From contig JAEEUX010000171.1 of the NCBI GenBank assembly GCA_016290695.1, forward strand, positions 1-5,610: a stretch of DNA of 5,610 nucleotides. Direction: 5' to 3'. The position numbers and the translations under genes were made by a program. The notes under the pieces are model-generated. The model was not told the DNA's origin and made no database searches. It saw only the letters and a program-made list of their open reading frames with translations. Shown piece by piece: positions 1 to 5,411 of this stretch (positions are counted from its first letter, which is position 1; each line of letters opens with the position of its first letter). The stretch is from Oscillospiraceae bacterium (GTDB lineage Bacteria > Bacillota > Clostridia > Oscillospirales > Oscillospiraceae).

Positions 1-638
1 TTAGAAATGACCATCAAAATTGAGATGAATACGAGATAGAAAATGGCGACGAGCAGGTAAGACGCGAAAAACTGATAGGTTTTGCCGACATAAACCTTCG
101 CCTTGTTGAGAACCTCGGAAAGGCCGATCGCGGACAAAATCGAGGTGTCCTTAACGGTTATGATGAACTGGTTCACAAGGGAGGGAACGGCGATTTTGAA
201 GGCCTGCGGCAGAACGATCTTCATCGTCGTGCGAAGGCTGCTCAGGCCAAGGCTGCGCGCCGCTTCGATCTGACCCTTGGGAACGGCGGCGATAGCGCCG
301 CGGAAAATCTCGGACATGTAGGCTCCCGCGTTCAGCGTGAGCGTGATAAGACCGGCTATCTCCTGCGTTATGCGAAAATCGGGCGAGAAGGTCTGAATGA
401 GCTGGGGCAAACCGAAGAATATAAGGCATGCCTGAACCAGCATCGGCGTTCCGCGGATGATCCAAACGTAAACTCCGGTAATTGCCCGCAGGATTTTGCT
501 GCGGGAGGAGCCGAGCATACAGACAACGAAGCCGAGGATCATACCGAGGATTATCGACGCAAGGGATATGAGGATTGTAACCTTCATGCCCTGAAGCAGC
601 AGCGGAGGCGCTTCGGACAGAACTCTGGAAAAATTCAT
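1..638 (-). CDS. Amino-acid ABC transporter permease, HisM/GlnP type (3' end beyond window)
   Basis: This is the membrane subunit of a polar amino-acid ABC importer; it forms the channel and contacts the ATPase. From ATG at 638-636 the frame stays open for 212 codons to the window edge without a stop, so the C-terminus is cut off; family members are about 215-230 residues, so little should be missing. An RGTP segment (residues 62-65) follows the first membrane span, as in HisM/HisQ-like permeases. The cytoplasmic EAA loop that docks on the ATPase is clear: EAARSLG at 125-131, then IVLPQA at 141-146. Hydrophobic stretches lie at about 18-42, 52-76, 88-110, 148-168 and 184-211. A ribosome site AGGAAGG (minus strand, 644-650) lies 5 nt before the ATG. 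The gene is downstream of the binding-protein gene on the same strand. An ATPase gene would be expected past the left edge, which I infer and cannot see. Confidence 0.93.
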   Translation of the reverse strand, partial: MNFSRVLSEAPPLLLQGMKVTILISLASIILGMILGFVVCMLGSSRSKILRAITGVYVWIIRGTPMLVQACLIFFGLPQLIQTFSPDFRITQEIAGLITLTLNAGAYMSEIFRGAIAAVPKGQIEAARSLGLSSLRTTMKIVLPQAFKIAVPSLVNQFIITVKDTSILSAIGLSEVLNKAKVYVGKTYQFFASYLLVAIFYLVFISILMVIS

Positions 639-682
639 ATGTACCTTCCTAAACAATAACTGCAAAATAGACACGACGGTGC

Positions 683-728
683 CAATTTGAAAACCCTGAA
701 AACGAGCCCTTTCAGTGCGTTCAAATTG
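683..728 (-). promoter_or_regulatory. Nested inverted repeat between binding-protein and permease genes
   Basis: CAATTTGAA (683-691) is perfectly complementary to TTCAAATTG (720-728). Nested inside, CTGAAA (696-701) pairs with TTTCAG (710-715). The two stems are separated by a symmetric 4x4 internal loop, and the hairpin loop is 8 nt. The 720-728 arm can instead take part in a smaller hairpin, in which TTCAA and TGAC (720-730) pair with GTCA and TTGAA (734-744). No U-run follows on the minus strand, so it is not a standard intrinsic terminator. It may adjust permease expression or protect an mRNA end; that role is inferred. Confidence 0.55.
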
Positions 729-752
729 ACGCTGTCAGCTTGAAGCGCGGAG

Positions 753-783
753 CCGAGCCACTGCCATGTCAGCAGCGGCTCGG
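753..783 (-). promoter_or_regulatory. Intercistronic stem-loop after the binding-protein gene
   Basis: Read on the minus strand, CCGAGCCGCUG pairs along all 11 positions with CAGUGGCUCGG around a 9-nt loop, with one G-U wobble. On the plus strand the same position would be an A-C mismatch, so the structure suits the operon transcript. It lies 35 bp past the binding-protein stop codon. No U-tract follows on the minus strand; the run of six T at 799-804 is on the plus strand, the wrong side. Stable hairpins between a binding-protein gene and its permease gene are known in other ABC operons, where they keep the binding-protein mRNA more abundant. That role here is inferred. Confidence 0.65.
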
Positions 784-818
784 ACGCTGAAATTATACTT
801 TTTTGTCGGACTTACGGA

Positions 819-1634
819 TTAATAACCGTACTTTGCGAGGATTTCGGTGTACTTGCCGTTAGCCTTGAGGTTGGCGAGACCGGCGTTGAACATCGAGATA
901 AGCTCGGGATTGGAGCCCTTCTTTACGGCGAAACCGTAGAAGCCGGGGTTAAGAACCTCGCCGATAGTCTTGAGTGCAAGACCCTCGGACTGGATGGCCC
1001 AGCCGACGACGGAACGATCCTCGAAGCATGCGTCGTTGGTGCCGTTGATAACGGCGGTGTACATAGTGGGAGAATCTTCGTAATACTGGAGGGTGAAGCC
1101 GTACTCGTCGGCGATGCTGGCGGCGTAGTCGGCGCCGGCGGTGCTGGTCTTGACGGCGACGGAGAGACCGCGAAGGTCTTCGAGGGAAGCGATGGCGCTT
1201 TCAGCCTTTACGACCATGATCTGGCCATCCTCAAAGTAACCCTCGGAGAAATCATAGACCTCGGCTCTGTCGGGGCGGATGGTCATACCGGCTATCATAG
1301 CGTCGGCCTGGCCGGACTGAACGGCGCCCATGGAAGCGTCGAAGCCTTCGTTGTGCATCTCATAGGTAAAGCCCTGATCCTCGGCTATCGCGGCGAGAAG
1401 ATCCATGTCGACGCCTACGTAAGCGCCGGCAGCCTCGTCGAAATACTCAAAGGGAGCGAAGGCGTTGTCGGAATAAATGATGTAGGTCTTGGCGGCGGCG
1501 TTTGCTGCGCCGTTATCGGCAGCAACGTCTGCGTCAGCCTTGGGTGCGTCGTTATTCGAGCCGCAGCCGGCGAAGCAGAAAACTGCCATTGCAAGAACAA
1601 GAACAAGGGACAGAATGCGAACAAAGTTTTTCAT
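819..1634 (-). CDS. Family 3 amino-acid-binding lipoprotein of an ABC importer
   Basis: This is the extracellular solute-binding protein that delivers a polar amino acid to the permease. From ATG at 1634 it is 271 residues. Residues 1-23 are a lipoprotein signal peptide (MKNFVR, a hydrophobic core, then FAG before Cys24, the predicted lipidated residue). An Ala/Asp/Asn-rich linker leads to the mature domain at about residue 50. The family signature region reads GVDMDLL at 74-80. Arg123 in the TIRPDRAEVYDFS stretch is in the position of the carboxylate-binding arginine, and Asp206 is in the usual position for binding the ligand amino group; both assignments come from family knowledge. AAGGAGGA at 1647-1654 lies 12 nt upstream, rather far. 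The frame is open farther upstream to a TTG at 1721, but that start would lose the signal peptide's N-terminal position and lies inside a predicted RNA stem. The substrate cannot be decided from sequence alone. Confidence 0.95.
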   Translation of the reverse strand: MKNFVRILSLVLVLAMAVFCFAGCGSNNDAPKADADVAADNGAANAAAKTYIIYSDNAFAPFEYFDEAAGAYVGVDMDLLAAIAEDQGFTYEMHNEGFDASMGAVQSGQADAMIAGMTIRPDRAEVYDFSEGYFEDGQIMVVKAESAIASLEDLRGLSVAVKTSTAGADYAASIADEYGFTLQYYEDSPTMYTAVINGTNDACFEDRSVVGWAIQSEGLALKTIGEVLNPGFYGFAVKKGSNPELISMFNAGLANLKANGKYTEILAKYGY

Positions 1635-1660
1635 AATTCTTATGTTTCCTCCTTTTTCAG

Positions 1661-1820
1661 GGCAACACCACACAATTCCCGCCGCATTCTTGCTTGCAGA
1701 ATGTTCCGTCAGATTGTCCAAAAATACTCGGCAATACAGAAAGTATTACCTGCGCTTTTTGAACAATCTGACAAAAATTCTGACGGCGCAATCTAAACGT
1801 CGGAATTATGCGGTGTCACC
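1661..1820 (-). repeat. 160-bp long-inverted-repeat element forming most of the binding-protein 5' leader
   Basis: The outermost 19 nt of each end (1802-1820 and 1661-1679) pair fully when read on the minus strand, with four G-U wobbles. Inside, 1756-1772 pairs with 1708-1724 over 17 bp, extendable to 21 bp (1776 and 1704) through two more wobbles. Beyond a symmetric 5x5 internal loop, GGUAAUAC (1743-1750) pairs with GUAUUGCC (1730-1737) around loop UUUCU. A small hairpin CAUUCU/AGAAUG (1698-1703 with 1685-1690) and a weak GACG/CGUC hairpin (1798-1801 with 1782-1785) sit on opposite sides of the junction. The predicted transcript starts near 1826, so the fold spans the mRNA's first roughly 165 nt and ends 6 nt before the ribosome site. 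It could be a cis-regulatory leader, a 6S-like rod, or a MITE; no target-site duplication is evident. I recognise no named riboswitch class, and T-box, lysine and SAM hallmarks are missing. Confidence 0.72.
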
Positions 1821-1832
1821 TTAGGTATGATT

Positions 1833-1861
1833 ATTATATCAATCTATGTGATTTATGTCAA
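1833..1861 (-). promoter_or_regulatory. Consensus vegetative promoter of the ABC importer genes
   Basis: On the minus strand, TTGACA (1856-1861) and TATAAT (1833-1838) are separated by exactly 17 bp; both hexamers match the vegetative consensus at every position. The start site should be about 1826 (an A), giving a leader of about 190 nt before the ATG at 1634. Such a strong promoter fits an abundant binding protein, or a highly expressed structured RNA. Confidence 0.9.
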
Positions 1862-1939
1862 TGTAGAAACTGCTTAGTTGTGCATATTTGAGCGAAAAAT
1901 AAGCCCCGGAGTGCCATATTGTGGAAATGAATAAAGCCC

Positions 1940-1969
1940 TTGCAAAAAAACGGTGTTCTGTGTTTTAAT
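1940..1969 (+). promoter_or_regulatory. Probable promoter of the asparaginase operon
   Basis: TTGCAA (1940-1945) and TTTAAT (1964-1969) are 18 bp apart, ahead of the asparaginase start at 2012. An A-run lies just inside the spacer. The match is moderate, clearly weaker than the divergent promoter at 1833-1861. The two -35 elements are about 80 bp apart, and I see no obvious operator palindrome between them. Confidence 0.5.
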
Positions 1970-2011
1970 AATGGTAAGGTAAACTAATACCAAATATCGG
2001 AGAAGCATAGC

Positions 2012-3007
2012 ATGAAAAAGATAATGATAATCGCAACGGGCGGGACCATCGCCTCGAAGCCCACGGAAAACGGCCTCGCGCCCGAGATAAACTCCGCCGA
2101 GCTCGTTGCCGCCGTTCCGGAGCTAAGCGCATACTGCGGTATAGACACGGCGCAGCTTTTCAGCCTTGACAGCACTAACATGAACTATAGCCACTGGCTG
2201 GAAATCGCCCGCTTTATACGCGATAATTACGCGCGGTACGACGGCTTCATCGTCGCGCACGGAACGGACACGATGGCCTACGCCGCCGCAACGCTTTCTT
2301 ACCTTGTGCAGCAGAGCCGCAAGCCCATCGTTTTCACCGGTGCGCAGAAGTCCATCTACGAAAAGGACACGGACGCGCGCATGAACCTCATTAACGCCGC
2401 CATTTTCGCCTCTGACGAGAGAGCGTGGGGCGTCTGCCTCGTTTTCGACGGCAAGGTCATCGCGGGGACGCGCGCGCGGAAGATGCGGACGAAGAGCTTC
2501 AACGCTTTTTCGAGCATAGACTACCCCGAGATAGCGGTCATCCGTTCGGGAACTATTCATTATTATATCGACGATAAGGCGCTCTGCGCGCCGGAGCCGA
2601 GCTTTTACGACAGACTGAATCCCAACGTGTTCGTCCTGAAGCTTATGCCGGGGATGAAGGCGGGGATATTCGATTACATCGCGGATAATTACGAGGCCGT
2701 GATAATCGAGAGCTTCGGCATGGGCGGCATCCCGTTTTACGACAGCGAGGAATTTTCCGACAAGATTGAAAAGCTCGTCGAGCGCGGCGTGAAGGTAATC
2801 GTAACGACGCAGGTTCCGCATGAGGGCAGCGACATGGAGGTTTATTCCGTGGGCTTCCGCGTAAAGAAAAAATACGAGCTGCTCGAAGCCTATGACATGA
2901 CCTCCGAAACCGTCGTCGCCAAGACGATGTGGGCACTTGCCTACAGCTCTGACGAGCGGGAATTTCGGAAGCTTTTTACCGAGCCTGTGGCAAAAGACAT
3001 TATATGA
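2012..3007 (+). CDS. ansA: L-asparaginase, type I (cytoplasmic)
   Basis: This enzyme hydrolyses L-asparagine to aspartate and ammonia. The 331-residue product has no signal peptide and matches the length of type I enzymes (about 330-340). The first catalytic motif, ATGGTIAS, is at residues 8-15 with nucleophile Thr12. The second, HGTDTM, is at 83-88 with Thr85 and Asp86. Lys147 in GTRARK corresponds to the lysine that completes the catalytic set. An SLDSTNM segment at 51-57 supplies the usual substrate-binding serine. The C-terminal domain (about 200-331) carries the expected FGMGGIP (235-241) and TTQVPHEG (265-272) stretches. GGAG at 1999-2002 lies 9 nt before the ATG. It is divergent from the amino-acid importer, and the Nudix gene follows after 6 bp. 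All key residues are present, so I expect an active enzyme; some glutaminase side activity cannot be excluded. Confidence 0.95.
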   Translation: MKKIMIIATGGTIASKPTENGLAPEINSAELVAAVPELSAYCGIDTAQLFSLDSTNMNYSHWLEIARFIRDNYARYDGFIVAHGTDTMAYAAATLSYLVQQSRKPIVFTGAQKSIYEKDTDARMNLINAAIFASDERAWGVCLVFDGKVIAGTRARKMRTKSFNAFSSIDYPEIAVIRSGTIHYYIDDKALCAPEPSFYDRLNPNVFVLKLMPGMKAGIFDYIADNYEAVIIESFGMGGIPFYDSEEFSDKIEKLVERGVKVIVTTQVPHEGSDMEVYSVGFRVKKKYELLEAYDMTSETVVAKTMWALAYSSDEREFRKLFTEPVAKDII

Positions 3008-3013
3008 AAGAAG

Positions 3014-3547
3014 ATGAACAGCGTGCCGGAAATGCAGGATATTTATGACGAAAACAGAAAACCCTTGGGGAAAACTGCGCCTCGCTGGGAGGAACGCCTC
3101 CCCGGCGAATACTCGCTCTATATTTCCGTATGGGTGACTAACGGCAGGGGAGAGCTCCTGATAACGCTAAGGGACAAGAATAAAAAATACTGCCCCGGTC
3201 AGTGGGAAAACACGGGCGGCGCCGTCCTCGTGGGGGAAACGAGCGCCGAGGGTTGCTCCCGCGAGCTTTTTGAAGAAACGGGGATAGCAGCGCCGAAGGA
3301 TAAGCTTATCCTGCTCGAAACGCACATGGGCAGGAACACCTTTCTCGATACCTTCGCCTTCGTCTGCGACGATGCGCCGAAGGAAATCCGCCTCCAACCC
3401 GGCGAGACGGACGCCGCCAGATGGGTCAGCCGCGCGGAGTTTGAGACCATGTGCGAAACAGGCGAGGTCGCTCCGCCGATAGCGGAATGCTACAGCCGCG
3501 TGAAGCCTAAGCTTGAGCCGCTGCTTTGCATACATAATACAAAATAG
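3014..3547 (+). CDS. Nudix hydrolase
   Basis: This is a Nudix-fold enzyme, which hydrolyses a nucleoside diphosphate linked to another moiety; the actual substrate is unknown. Of 177 residues, the complete Nudix box GX5EX7REUXEEXGU runs from Gly69 to Ile91 with Glu75, Arg83, Glu84, Glu87, Glu88 and Gly90 all in place. The N-terminal DIYDENRKPLGKT (9-21) and the QWENTGGA segment (63-70) resemble the Nudix subgroup related to isopentenyl-diphosphate isomerase. That places the fold but does not show isomerase activity. The gene begins 6 bp after the asparaginase stop, so the two are probably cotranscribed and perhaps translationally coupled. No good ribosome site precedes the ATG at 3014. Met7 (ATG at 3032), just ahead of the conserved DIYDENR, is a serious alternative start, also without a clear site. 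A metabolic link to asparaginase is not evident. Confidence 0.92.
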   Translation: MNSVPEMQDIYDENRKPLGKTAPRWEERLPGEYSLYISVWVTNGRGELLITLRDKNKKYCPGQWENTGGAVLVGETSAEGCSRELFEETGIAAPKDKLILLETHMGRNTFLDTFAFVCDDAPKEIRLQPGETDAARWVSRAEFETMCETGEVAPPIAECYSRVKPKLEPLLCIHNTK

Positions 3548-3584
3548 TTATTGTCTCGCGGGAAAAATCAATATAATTTAACGC

Positions 3585-3613
3585 TTTACAATTATCCGCT
3601 TATCCTTTATAAT
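3585..3613 (+). promoter_or_regulatory. Promoter of the MATE efflux gene
   Basis: TTTACA (3585-3590) and TATAAT (3608-3613) are 17 bp apart, one mismatch from the full vegetative consensus. The predicted start is about 3620, leaving a leader of roughly 70 nt before the ATG at 3691. The start falls inside the left arm of the hairpin at 3616-3644. Confidence 0.8.
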
Positions 3614-3650
3614 AAAGACAAGGCTGTGAAAAACGGCCTTGTCTATTGTT
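3611..3650 (+). terminator. Stem-loop ending the asparaginase-Nudix transcript (imperfect terminator)
   Basis: AGACAAGGC (3616-3624) pairs with GCCTTGTCT (3636-3644), extended inward by a U-G and a G-C pair to 11 bp with a UGAAAAA loop. AATAA (3611-3615) can add five pairs with TTGTT (3646-3650) if A3645 bulges. The tail on the plus strand is U-rich but interrupted (ATTGTTATA), so plus-strand termination may be leaky. On the minus strand the stem is followed by TTTATTAT, so it could also stop antisense transcription. Confidence 0.5.
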
Positions 3651-3690
3651 ATATACATTTATACATTTATTATAAGAGGGAACAATAATT

Positions 3691-5061
3691 ATGGCAAACC
3701 AGAGCAAATCCATGATAAACGACCTCACGGAGGGCAGCGTTTCGGCACAGCTCCTCAAATTCGCGTGGCCGTTTGTCGTATCAAATTTTCTTCAGACGGT
3801 CTACAACCTCGTCGATATGGTTATCGTGGGCAGATACGTCGGCAGCGCGGGGCTTTCCGCAGTTTCCATGGGCGGCGAAGTGCTCATGTTCTTCACCTTC
3901 GCCTGCCTCGGCTTCGTTTCCGCGGGCCAGATACTCATTTCCCAGTTCGTCGGGCGCAAGGACATGCTTTCGATAAAAAAGACCATCGGCATGATTTTCT
4001 CGATTATCGTCATCATGGCCGTCGTCCTCACGGTGATAAGCCTTCCGCTGGCTAAGCCCATCCTTACCATACTGAACGTCCCGGACGAGGCTATGCCGGG
4101 CGCGGTGGATTATACGCGCGTGTGCTTCTACGGAATGTTCTTCATCTTCGGCTATAATGCCGTGAGCGCGATAATGCGCGGCATGGGCGACTCGAAGCGT
4201 CCCCTCGTTTTCATCGCCATTGCCGCCATCATGAACATCATCCTCGACCTTGCCTTCGTTAAGGGCCTCAACATGGGGACGGGCGGCGCGGCGCTGGCTA
4301 CGATTATCAGCCAGGGCTTCTCCTTCGTCGTCTCTATAGTTTATCTTTATATCCACAGGGAAGCCTTCGGCTTTGATTTCAAGCTGAAAAGCTTCGCTAT
4401 TGACAGGTCGCTTCTTGCAAGAGAGGTCCGCCTCGGCGTGCCGATGGTTTTGCAGTTCAGCGCAATTACCATCTCCATGATGTTCGTAAACGCCTACATT
4501 AACCAGTACGGCGTCGTCGCCATGGCAGTCACTGCGATAGGCAACAAGCTCGGCAACATCGCCAATATCGTCACCCAGTCCCTCCACACGGCGGGCTCCT
4601 CGATGATAGGGCAGAACCTTGCCGCCGGAAAGACGGAGCGCGTTTCTAAGATAGTTCGGATGATTACGATTATCGGTCTTGCGTTCGCGGCGGTTCTCTC
4701 GCTCTGCATCATCATAATGCCCGAGGAGATTTTCGCGATTTTCGACAAGGACGAAGCCGTTCTGGCAATGTCGCATACATATGTCTGGGTCGCGGTCGTA
4801 AACTTCTTCGGTTACTCCACGCGCTCGCCCTCGATGGCGCTGATTAACGGCATGGGTTTTGCTTCGCTCGCCTTCTTCGCCGGCATGATGGACGGCGTCG
4901 TCGTGAGAATAGGCCTTGCGTTCCTGCTCGGCATAGTCTTCGACATGGGTATCTACGGCTTCTGGTACGGAATGGTTATAGCGGGCCATGTTTTCGGCGT
5001 TATCGGCGCGTTCTACTATTTCTCAGGAAGGTGGAAGAAGCACAAGCTGATAACGGCCTGA
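3691..5061 (+). CDS. MATE-family efflux transporter
   Basis: This inner-membrane multidrug and toxin extrusion protein exports cationic compounds in exchange for sodium ions or protons; the substrate here is not known. The 456-residue length is typical. About twelve hydrophobic segments form two related halves, with a long loop after about residue 220 before the second half. Family landmarks in the first half are the DMVIVGRYVG stretch (42-51), RGMGDSKRP (163-171), NIILD (182-186) and GTGGAALAT (196-204). The C-terminus is short and basic (RWKKHK). AGAGGG at 3675-3680 lies 10 nt before the ATG. The gene has its own promoter and is followed by a strong hairpin at 5122, so it is probably monocistronic. 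It resembles the DinF/MepA-like branch more than classic NorM, but I would not assign a symbol. Confidence 0.95.
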   Translation: MANQSKSMINDLTEGSVSAQLLKFAWPFVVSNFLQTVYNLVDMVIVGRYVGSAGLSAVSMGGEVLMFFTFACLGFVSAGQILISQFVGRKDMLSIKKTIGMIFSIIVIMAVVLTVISLPLAKPILTILNVPDEAMPGAVDYTRVCFYGMFFIFGYNAVSAIMRGMGDSKRPLVFIAIAAIMNIILDLAFVKGLNMGTGGAALATIISQGFSFVVSIVYLYIHREAFGFDFKLKSFAIDRSLLAREVRLGVPMVLQFSAITISMMFVNAYINQYGVVAMAVTAIGNKLGNIANIVTQSLHTAGSSMIGQNLAAGKTERVSKIVRMITIIGLAFAAVLSLCIIIMPEEIFAIFDKDEAVLAMSHTYVWVAVVNFFGYSTRSPSMALINGMGFASLAFFAGMMDGVVVRIGLAFLLGIVFDMGIYGFWYGMVIAGHVFGVIGAFYYFSGRWKKHKLITA

Positions 5062-5121
5062 CGGTGGATTTTCGCCTCATACCATGCATGGAAAACAGCT
5101 TTGAGAATAGTTAAACATTAT

Positions 5122-5155
5122 AGGCCGGGGTCAATCCCCGGCCTGATTATTTGTT
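5122..5155 (+). terminator. Rho-independent terminator of the MATE gene
   Basis: AGGCCGGGG (5122-5130) and CCCCGGCCT (5136-5144) form a perfect 9-bp stem around TCAAT, followed by GATTATTTGTT. It lies 60 bp past the stop codon. The U-tract is interrupted, but the stem is very strong. Confidence 0.75.
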
Positions 5156-5266
5156 GTGTGCCTGAGGCGTAGTCATGTGTCCTTCGGACATGATGTGCGG
5201 CCCCGTCGTGTGATGTTTGGCAAGGGCCAAGTGATGTGCGATTCGCGCATTGCTGTGTGGTTTCGC
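5154..5266 (+). repeat. Tandem array of about six short hairpins with a TGATGT-like linker
   Basis: A hexamer related to TGATGT recurs at 5154 (TTGTGT), 5173 (TCATGT), 5191, 5211, 5232 (three exact copies) and 5251 (TGCTGT), at spacings of 19, 18, 20, 21 and 19 bp. Each is followed by a different self-complementary core: GCC/GGC (5160-5168), TGTCC/GGACA (5178-5190), GCGGC/GTCGT with two G-U pairs (5197-5209), TTGGC/GCCAA (5217-5230), TGCG/CGCA (5237-5249) and a weak GTG/CGC (5257-5266). The cores differ in sequence, but each can fold on itself. It is unlike a CRISPR array, because the variable part is palindromic and the constant part is only 6 bp. Function unknown. Confidence 0.65.
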
Positions 5267-5296
5267 TGTTATTTGGATTTTTGACAATGTATAATT

Positions 5297-5362
5297 CTTT
5301 GCCGGAACCTGCCTGTGAGCCGGGGGCTTGCCCCCGGCATGGAGCCGAGATTTCCGGCGAGG
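5297..5362 (+). repeat. Nested GC-rich inverted repeat
   Basis: GCCGGAA (5301-5307) is complementary to TTCCGGC (5352-5358). On the plus strand four further pairs, including two U-G wobbles, extend the helix to 11 bp (5297-5307 with 5352-5362). Inside it, GCCGGGGG (5319-5326) and CCCCCGGC (5331-5338) form a perfect 8-bp hairpin with loop CTTG. No U-tract follows the inner hairpin. It may be an intergenic repeat family member or part of a structured RNA. Confidence 0.6.
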
Positions 5363-5389
5363 CAATATGGTTTTTTCGCACCACGGTAG

Positions 5390-5411
5390 GGAACGTCGTC
5401 CCCGACGTTCC
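5390..5411. repeat. Perfect 9-bp palindromic hairpin
   Basis: GGAACGTCG (5390-5398) and CGACGTTCC (5403-5411) pair perfectly around TCCC. It is flanked by GGTAG on the left and GCATG on the right, with no U-run on either strand, so it is not a typical terminator. It probably belongs to a dispersed palindromic repeat family; that is inferred. Confidence 0.6.

Noticed and set aside
1..3. Apparent stop codon (TTA read on the minus strand) at the window edge
   Set aside because: It is out of frame with the permease; the last full codon in frame is at 5-3, so the gene continues beyond the window.
792..797. TATAAT on the minus strand as an internal promoter for the permease
   Set aside because: No -35-like hexamer lies 16-18 bp upstream.
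1635..1721. N-terminal extension of the binding protein from a TTG at 1721
   Set aside because: The frame is open, but the extension would push the lipoprotein signal peptide inside the protein, has no ribosome site, and overlaps the predicted RNA stem. ATG at 1634 with AAGGAGGA upstream fits better.
1806..1826. T-box-like sequence (AAGGTGACACCGC on the minus strand)
   Set aside because: It resembles the T-box core, but the UGGN element reads UGAC, it sits at the very 5' end with no specifier stem before it, and no terminator follows.
3781..4989. Long minus-strand open frame opposite the MATE gene
   Set aside because: It is the antisense shadow of a well-supported membrane protein; the product is charged, rich in His, Asp and Glu, and has no recognisable domain.
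5154..5266. CRISPR array
   Set aside because: The constant unit is about 6 bp, the variable parts are only about 13-15 bp and palindromic, and no cas genes are present.
5281..5295. TTGACA and TATAAT close together as a promoter
   Set aside because: They are only 3 bp apart, and no partner hexamer at proper spacing was found for either.
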